This document shows positions 7,062 to 10,355 of a DNA stretch of 10,355 bases, in pieces. The stretch's first letter is position 1. The number at the start of each line of letters is the position of its first letter. Both the position numbers and the translations under genes were made by a program. The notes under the pieces are model-generated. The model saw only the letters and a list, made by a program, of their open reading frames with translations, was not told the origin of the DNA and made no database searches. Origin of the DNA: Candidatus Hydrogenedentota bacterium. GTDB lineage: Bacteria; Hydrogenedentota; Hydrogenedentia; Hydrogenedentales; SLHB01. The stretch lies in assembly GCA_013349485.1 (NCBI GenBank), contig DUZM01000190.1:1-10355 (forward strand), written 5' to 3'.

Positions 7062-8417
7062 TTACGGATGGCGCGTGTGGGCGTGTTTTCCCTTTTTGAG
7101 GCGGAACGTGACGGACAGGCAGACGAGCACGAGGACCAGCGCGGCGAGTATGGCCAGCCGTTTGAAGACGCGCGCGCCTAGTGACGACTGGTGCGGCGGC
7201 GTGGTTCGCTCGTTGCCGTACAGATACGGGTTGTACGTGTAGCGCGTAGACCATGGCCCCGGGAAGTCAAAATAGCGGGGATACGTCCAGGCCGGATTGA
7301 AGAAGAAATTGCCCAATTGTGCGTCGGCCAGACTCAGTCCGATGGCGAAGGGACTGATGCCGGCGTCTTTCTTGAAGGGCCCGCTGTGATTGTCGCCGTC
7401 GAAATGGCGCGGGATGTTCTTGAGGTCGAACAGCTCATCGCGGTAGGCGAATGATCCGTCGAAAAGCTTGCCGTTTCCGCACAATTCACCGGCGCAAATT
7501 CCGATCCAGAATCGGTGGTATATGGATTCGAGCGCGTAGGGAACGCCGGGCTCGATGGTCTGGCCTTCCTCGCGGCTGGGACAGAGGCGGGGTTCCCGTT
7601 TATCGAGCCCGTCAGCGCTTGGGACATACTGTATGATCGGGAACTTTTCCCAGACGGGCGAGGCCAGCCGCCTCTTGCTGAGTTCTACGAGCCGGCCGTC
7701 TTGATAGGAACACGCGAGCTTTCTCTCGTCGCCTATCGAGAAGATGCCGTGCCCCTTTCGCTCGATAAAGATGCCGACATGCGTTCCAGCCTGGACGCGG
7801 CGGCCTGTATCGTCAAAGAACTCGAGGTCCGGTGCTACTTGAATGCCTTCTCTGCCCCGGACACGGCCTGCCGGCGTCGTGGTGAATGCACTCTCGATGT
7901 GCGATTGCGTCAGCAGGAGACACACGGCGCCATCCGCGCCGGATTTCTCGGCAACCAACTGAACGTTCTCCATATCGTTTTCGTGCTCGGTGTAACTTGC
8001 CGCGGCGCGGGACCAGTCTCTGGGGTGGTAGATCGAATACGAGATGATGAAGTGAGTATCCGTCTCGATTACGGAAAAATAGAGCACGGGGAGCAACGGA
8101 AATCTCGGCTGGTTCTCCCAGTTGTTGTTTGCGCGGAGATCCCCATCGAAGTCAACAGCGGCAATGAAGTCCTCCCGGCCGCGCGGCGCGTCGGTCAGGG
8201 TTCCACAGTCGATTTCCTGAAAAACCACCGGGGCATAGCGCCGGGCAATTTGGCGCAGTTCTATTTCCGAATAGGGGCATCCATTGGTTGTCGCTTGGGA
8301 CGAATCTTCTTCGTCGCCGCTGTCAGCCCACGATTTCAACGGGATCGCGCTGGTGACGAGCAGCGTCGCCAGGAAAGCCGCGGTAAGCGTTTTGCGCATA
8401 GACGCAAACGGAATCAT
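7062..8417 (-). CDS. Exported protein with C-terminal membrane anchor, family unrecognised
   Basis: I do not recognise this 451-residue protein with confidence. Visible features are a signal peptide (MRKTLTAAFLATLLV; likely cleavage after SWA at about 31), a large exported domain and a single hydrophobic helix at about 421-438 followed by a basic tail (RLKKGKHAHTRH). This is a type I membrane topology with most of the protein outside. Inside the domain are RRYAPVVFQEID (59-70), FIISYSIYHPRDWS (123-136), HENDMENVQLVAE (145-157), LLTQSH (168-173) and THVGIFIERKGHGIF (212-226). The order of a YAPVV start, a HE.D.E.V strand and a later H-rich strand resembles the layout of Vps62/DUF946-type and NPP1-type proteins, but this is only a weak likeness. 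Several cysteines (47, 71, 166, 236, 279, 308, 313) could form disulfides. ATG 8417 overlaps the upstream stop as ATGA. The alternative ATG 8399 gives a more typical signal peptide. Confidence 0.87.
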   Translation of the reverse strand: MIPFASMRKTLTAAFLATLLVTSAIPLKSWADSGDEEDSSQATTNGCPYSEIELRQIARRYAPVVFQEIDCGTLTDAPRGREDFIAAVDFDGDLRANNNWENQPRFPLLPVLYFSVIETDTHFIISYSIYHPRDWSRAAASYTEHENDMENVQLVAEKSGADGAVCLLLTQSHIESAFTTTPAGRVRGREGIQVAPDLEFFDDTGRRVQAGTHVGIFIERKGHGIFSIGDERKLACSYQDGRLVELSKRRLASPVWEKFPIIQYVPSADGLDKREPRLCPSREEGQTIEPGVPYALESIYHRFWIGICAGELCGNGKLFDGSFAYRDELFDLKNIPRHFDGDNHSGPFKKDAGISPFAIGLSLADAQLGNFFFNPAWTYPRYFDFPGPWSTRYTYNPYLYGNERTTPPHQSSLGARVFKRLAILAALVLVLVCLSVTFRLKKGKHAHTRHP

Positions 8418-9859
8418 CCGGATTGTCCGATAAAGGCACCGTCGGCGGCGAGGGCGATGTTGCCGACGTCAGGCCATTCGAGGTCTTTGGCTTTTTCGAT
8501 AAATTCATCTTGCGTGAGGGCGAATTGGGGACTGATCTCGATGTTGACGGGGACCTCGCCTTCTCCGTCCCGGGGCACGGGGCAGCCTGCCGCCTCGAGC
8601 CAACCGGCCCAGTATTGGTTCATGGATTTCCACGCACCCACTACGCTGTTATCGCCATCGAACCGTTTGATAGGCGTATACTCGCCGGCTCGCTCGATGG
8701 CAAGCGCTACAGGTTCGTGGTTGATGAACCGCAAGGCGTCGAACACGAACGTCTCGAATTTGTAGCCGTTGGCGCTATCGGGTTCGATCAAGTCACCGGC
8801 GTCGTCTACATAGGGGATTTTCTTGTGGGCACGCCACCAAGGGAACTTGTCGTAGTTGGCGTAGACCCGCTCGACAAAGCCGACGGCAAGGATGTGGATG
8901 GCGGGGTTGCCGGCGTCGTAGACGACCTTGCCGTCCTCGTCGGTCTCGAGCAGTTGCGGATAGATGTCCAGTGCGGTGTATTCGATAACGCGGTATTCGC
9001 CGTCGCAGATGCAATGCACGCCGACGGCCTCGCGCGGGTGGTTCTTGCGATGGTTCTTGGACGACATCTCGGCATTGCGGAGCACATGGTAGCCGATGAA
9101 GAAGGGGTCGGCGACCTTTGCCGCCCAATTGTCGACCTGGAAGTAGCTGAGCATGTCGACGCCGCGTCCACGGGCATCGGTGTTGACGTCGTTTTCAATG
9201 ATTGCGGGGATACAGCCGCCGTGCCCGTTGGGATTCATGGCGAGTTTGCCGGGGGACTCAAGGATAAATCGGCCCTGTTCGTCCACACAGGGCACCATTC
9301 GTTGCTGGAGAAACCTTACGTTCTGCTCGGCGAGTCCGAAGAACTCGTGCTCCTGAAAGAAAGCCCGCGTGGCGGCGTCGTTGGCCTCGCTGACCATGAT
9401 GTACCATGGCAACGCACACTCGTAGCGTTTCTGCAAGTTATGTATCTTTTCGGCGTGGAATTCGAACAAGGATTTTCTCGAAACCGGGCCGATGGGATAA
9501 GCGCCTTTCGGCCCGCTGAATCCGAGGCGCGTTCCCTGCCCGCCCGCCACGAGAAACAGCCCGACCCGGCCGGCCCTGAGGGCCTCTTCTCCCGCGTCGA
9601 AAGCCGCTTTGGCGTCCTGCCGCGCTATGTCGGCGACGGGGATAAGGGGAACAGGTTCGATTTTCTCAAAGGTTTCGGGAGGCGGCTTATTGCGCACCCA
9701 CTCGTCGATAAGTCGGTTCATGAGCGGGAAGTCAATGCCCTCGATCTGAGCGAGCAGCGCCGCTCGCTGTGATTGGGCAAGTACGTCCCAGAACCGGAGC
9801 ACGTGTTCCTGGCCATTCGCTTCGAGGCATTGTTTTGCTGTCGACTCGTTGAATGGCAT
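8414..9859 (-). CDS. UDPGP-family UTP:sugar-1-phosphate uridylyltransferase, UDP-N-acetylhexosamine pyrophosphorylase type
   Basis: The 481-residue enzyme matches the eukaryote-like UAP1 branch of the UDPGP family, which makes UDP-GlcNAc or UDP-GalNAc and pyrophosphate from UTP and the sugar 1-phosphate. In order: the N-terminal helix with GQEHVLRFWD (16-25), nucleotide-binding loop GGQGTRLG (106-113) with PKG at 117-119, PWYIMVSE (151-158), uridine/sugar-site NPNGHGG (209-215), metal-site-like QVDN (241-244), VIEYTALD (291-298), NPAIHI (318-323) and NGYKFETFVFDA (364-375). Cytoplasmic; the product would feed cell-wall or other glycan synthesis. Whether it prefers GlcNAc, GalNAc or glucose 1-phosphate cannot be decided here. 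ATG 9859 places the start 15 residues before GQEH, as in the family. A TTG at 9934 overlaps the preceding stop (TTGA) and has AGGA six bases upstream, but it would add a 25-residue Gly/Pro/Ala-rich leader unlike the family. The stop overlaps the next gene's ATG. Confidence 0.92.
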   Translation of the reverse strand: MPFNESTAKQCLEANGQEHVLRFWDVLAQSQRAALLAQIEGIDFPLMNRLIDEWVRNKPPPETFEKIEPVPLIPVADIARQDAKAAFDAGEEALRAGRVGLFLVAGGQGTRLGFSGPKGAYPIGPVSRKSLFEFHAEKIHNLQKRYECALPWYIMVSEANDAATRAFFQEHEFFGLAEQNVRFLQQRMVPCVDEQGRFILESPGKLAMNPNGHGGCIPAIIENDVNTDARGRGVDMLSYFQVDNWAAKVADPFFIGYHVLRNAEMSSKNHRKNHPREAVGVHCICDGEYRVIEYTALDIYPQLLETDEDGKVVYDAGNPAIHILAVGFVERVYANYDKFPWWRAHKKIPYVDDAGDLIEPDSANGYKFETFVFDALRFINHEPVALAIERAGEYTPIKRFDGDNSVVGAWKSMNQYWAGWLEAAGCPVPRDGEGEVPVNIEISPQFALTQDEFIEKAKDLEWPDVGNIALAADGAFIGQSG

Positions 9860-9930
9860 TACGGCCCCAGCCCCCGGAATTGCAGCGGGAATTGCGGGTT
9901 CGCCGCCTCGGATTCTGCGCCCAAACGCGT

Positions 9931-10355
9931 TCAAGAGGATTCCTGCTTCGTGACGAGACCGATGATCGGCACTTTCTCCTGGAACGATTGGTGCCCTGAC
10001 TTGACCGTGAAGGTGATTTCCTCTTCTTTGCGTCCCGGCACGGCGGTGGGGAGCACTTCGACGTCGAACAAGAACGTGTTGGGGCTTCCGCCCGGTTCGA
10101 GCGTGACCTCGAGTTCGTCGGTGCTGTCCCCGAGGTCGACGACTTCAAACGGCCGGTCCCCGGATATCTCGAGGCCGCCGCGTTGGCTTTCGCCCGGGGC
10201 CAGGGATCCGAAGAAAAGCCTTCTCTCTGACATTCTGTAAAAGGCCGTTACGTCGGCGATGACGGCAATTCGATAGGCCGGAACCCGCTGACAGGTCAAC
10301 GCCACCTCGAACGCGGCCCTCAGGGGACCCACAGGCGCATCGGGCAAGATTGTGA
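9931..10355 (-). CDS. DUF1573-like protein, C-terminal part (5' partial)
   Basis: The frame is open to the window edge, so the start lies outside; a TTG at 10347 is inside what looks like a continuing domain and is not taken as the start. The visible 140 residues include RIAVIADV, RRLFFGSLAPGES, EISGDRPFEVVDL, DELEVTLEPG, and a closing series of beta-strands (FLFDVEVLP, EEITFTVKSG, KVPIIGLV). The strand order, with a FFGSLAPGES block after a V..V..DV strand, resembles the Ig-like DUF1573 proteins that are often exported in Planctomycetota and Bacteroidota; no function is established. Its stop is 71 bases before the ATG of the UDP-sugar pyrophosphorylase gene, so the two probably share a transcript. 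The signal peptide, if any, is beyond the window. Confidence 0.8.
   Translation of the reverse strand, partial: TILPDAPVGPLRAAFEVALTCQRVPAYRIAVIADVTAFYRMSERRLFFGSLAPGESQRGGLEISGDRPFEVVDLGDSTDELEVTLEPGGSPNTFLFDVEVLPTAVPGRKEEEITFTVKSGHQSFQEKVPIIGLVTKQESS

Noticed and set aside
7515..8765. 416-residue plus-strand open frame across the exported-protein and pyrophosphorylase genes
   Set aside because: It crosses the ATGA junction of two coupled minus-strand genes, with no domain, signal peptide or ribosome binding site of its own.
8423..9772. 449-residue plus-strand open frame opposite the pyrophosphorylase gene
   Set aside because: It lies wholly within the antisense of a well-supported UDPGP gene and has Val/Asp/Gly-rich low-information content typical of an antisense shadow.

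Overview
The window is a GC-rich bacterial segment in which every gene I can support lies on the minus strand, so it reads from the high coordinates towards base 1. The gene content points to a free-living environmental bacterium of the Planctomycetota/Hydrogenedentota kind: an ECF sigma factor fused to carboxypeptidase-regulatory-like repeats, a DUF1573-like protein, a eukaryote-like UDP-HexNAc pyrophosphorylase, a GH116 glycosidase and a Cys-rich DUF3795 protein. This placement is inferred from gene families only; there is no rRNA, tRNA or other taxonomic marker here. No mobile element, CRISPR array or RNA gene was seen.

Layout in the direction of transcription. (1) 10355-9931: the C-terminal part of a DUF1573-like protein, cut by the window edge. 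(2) 9859-8414: a UDPGP-family nucleotidyltransferase of the UAP1 type. (3) 8417-7062: an unrecognised exported protein with a signal peptide and a C-terminal membrane anchor, overlapping gene 2 by ATGA. (4) 6937-5852: an exported TPR protein with its own ribosome binding site and a possible promoter. (5) 5764-5375: a small retropepsin-like protein whose catalytic Asp-Thr/Ser-Gly reads Asp-Ala-Gly. (6) 5237-3204: a GH116 (DUF608) glycoside hydrolase without a signal peptide. (7) 3151-2765: a DgkA-type lipid kinase. (8) 2768-2409: a DUF3795 protein, overlapping dgkA by ATGA. (9) A 376-base gap (2408-2033) with no gene. (10) 2032-1: a continuous 677-codon frame, running off the window, that joins an ECF sigma factor, one membrane helix and four carboxypeptidase-regulatory-like beta repeats.

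How the genes may work together: genes 1-3 look like one transcript (overlapping or tightly spaced ends), joining an envelope protein, activated amino-sugar supply and a membrane-anchored exported protein. Genes 7-8 are translationally coupled, and 6 may be transcribed with them. Lipid phosphorylation, UDP-sugar synthesis and glycosidase functions fit a general cell-envelope/glycan theme, but nothing here proves a shared pathway. The most unusual object is gene 10, a sigma factor that appears to carry its own membrane tether and extracytoplasmic domain. Several annotated starts were moved inward from longer TTG/GTG alternatives because an internal ATG has a better Shine-Dalgarno or fits the family's usual N-terminus.
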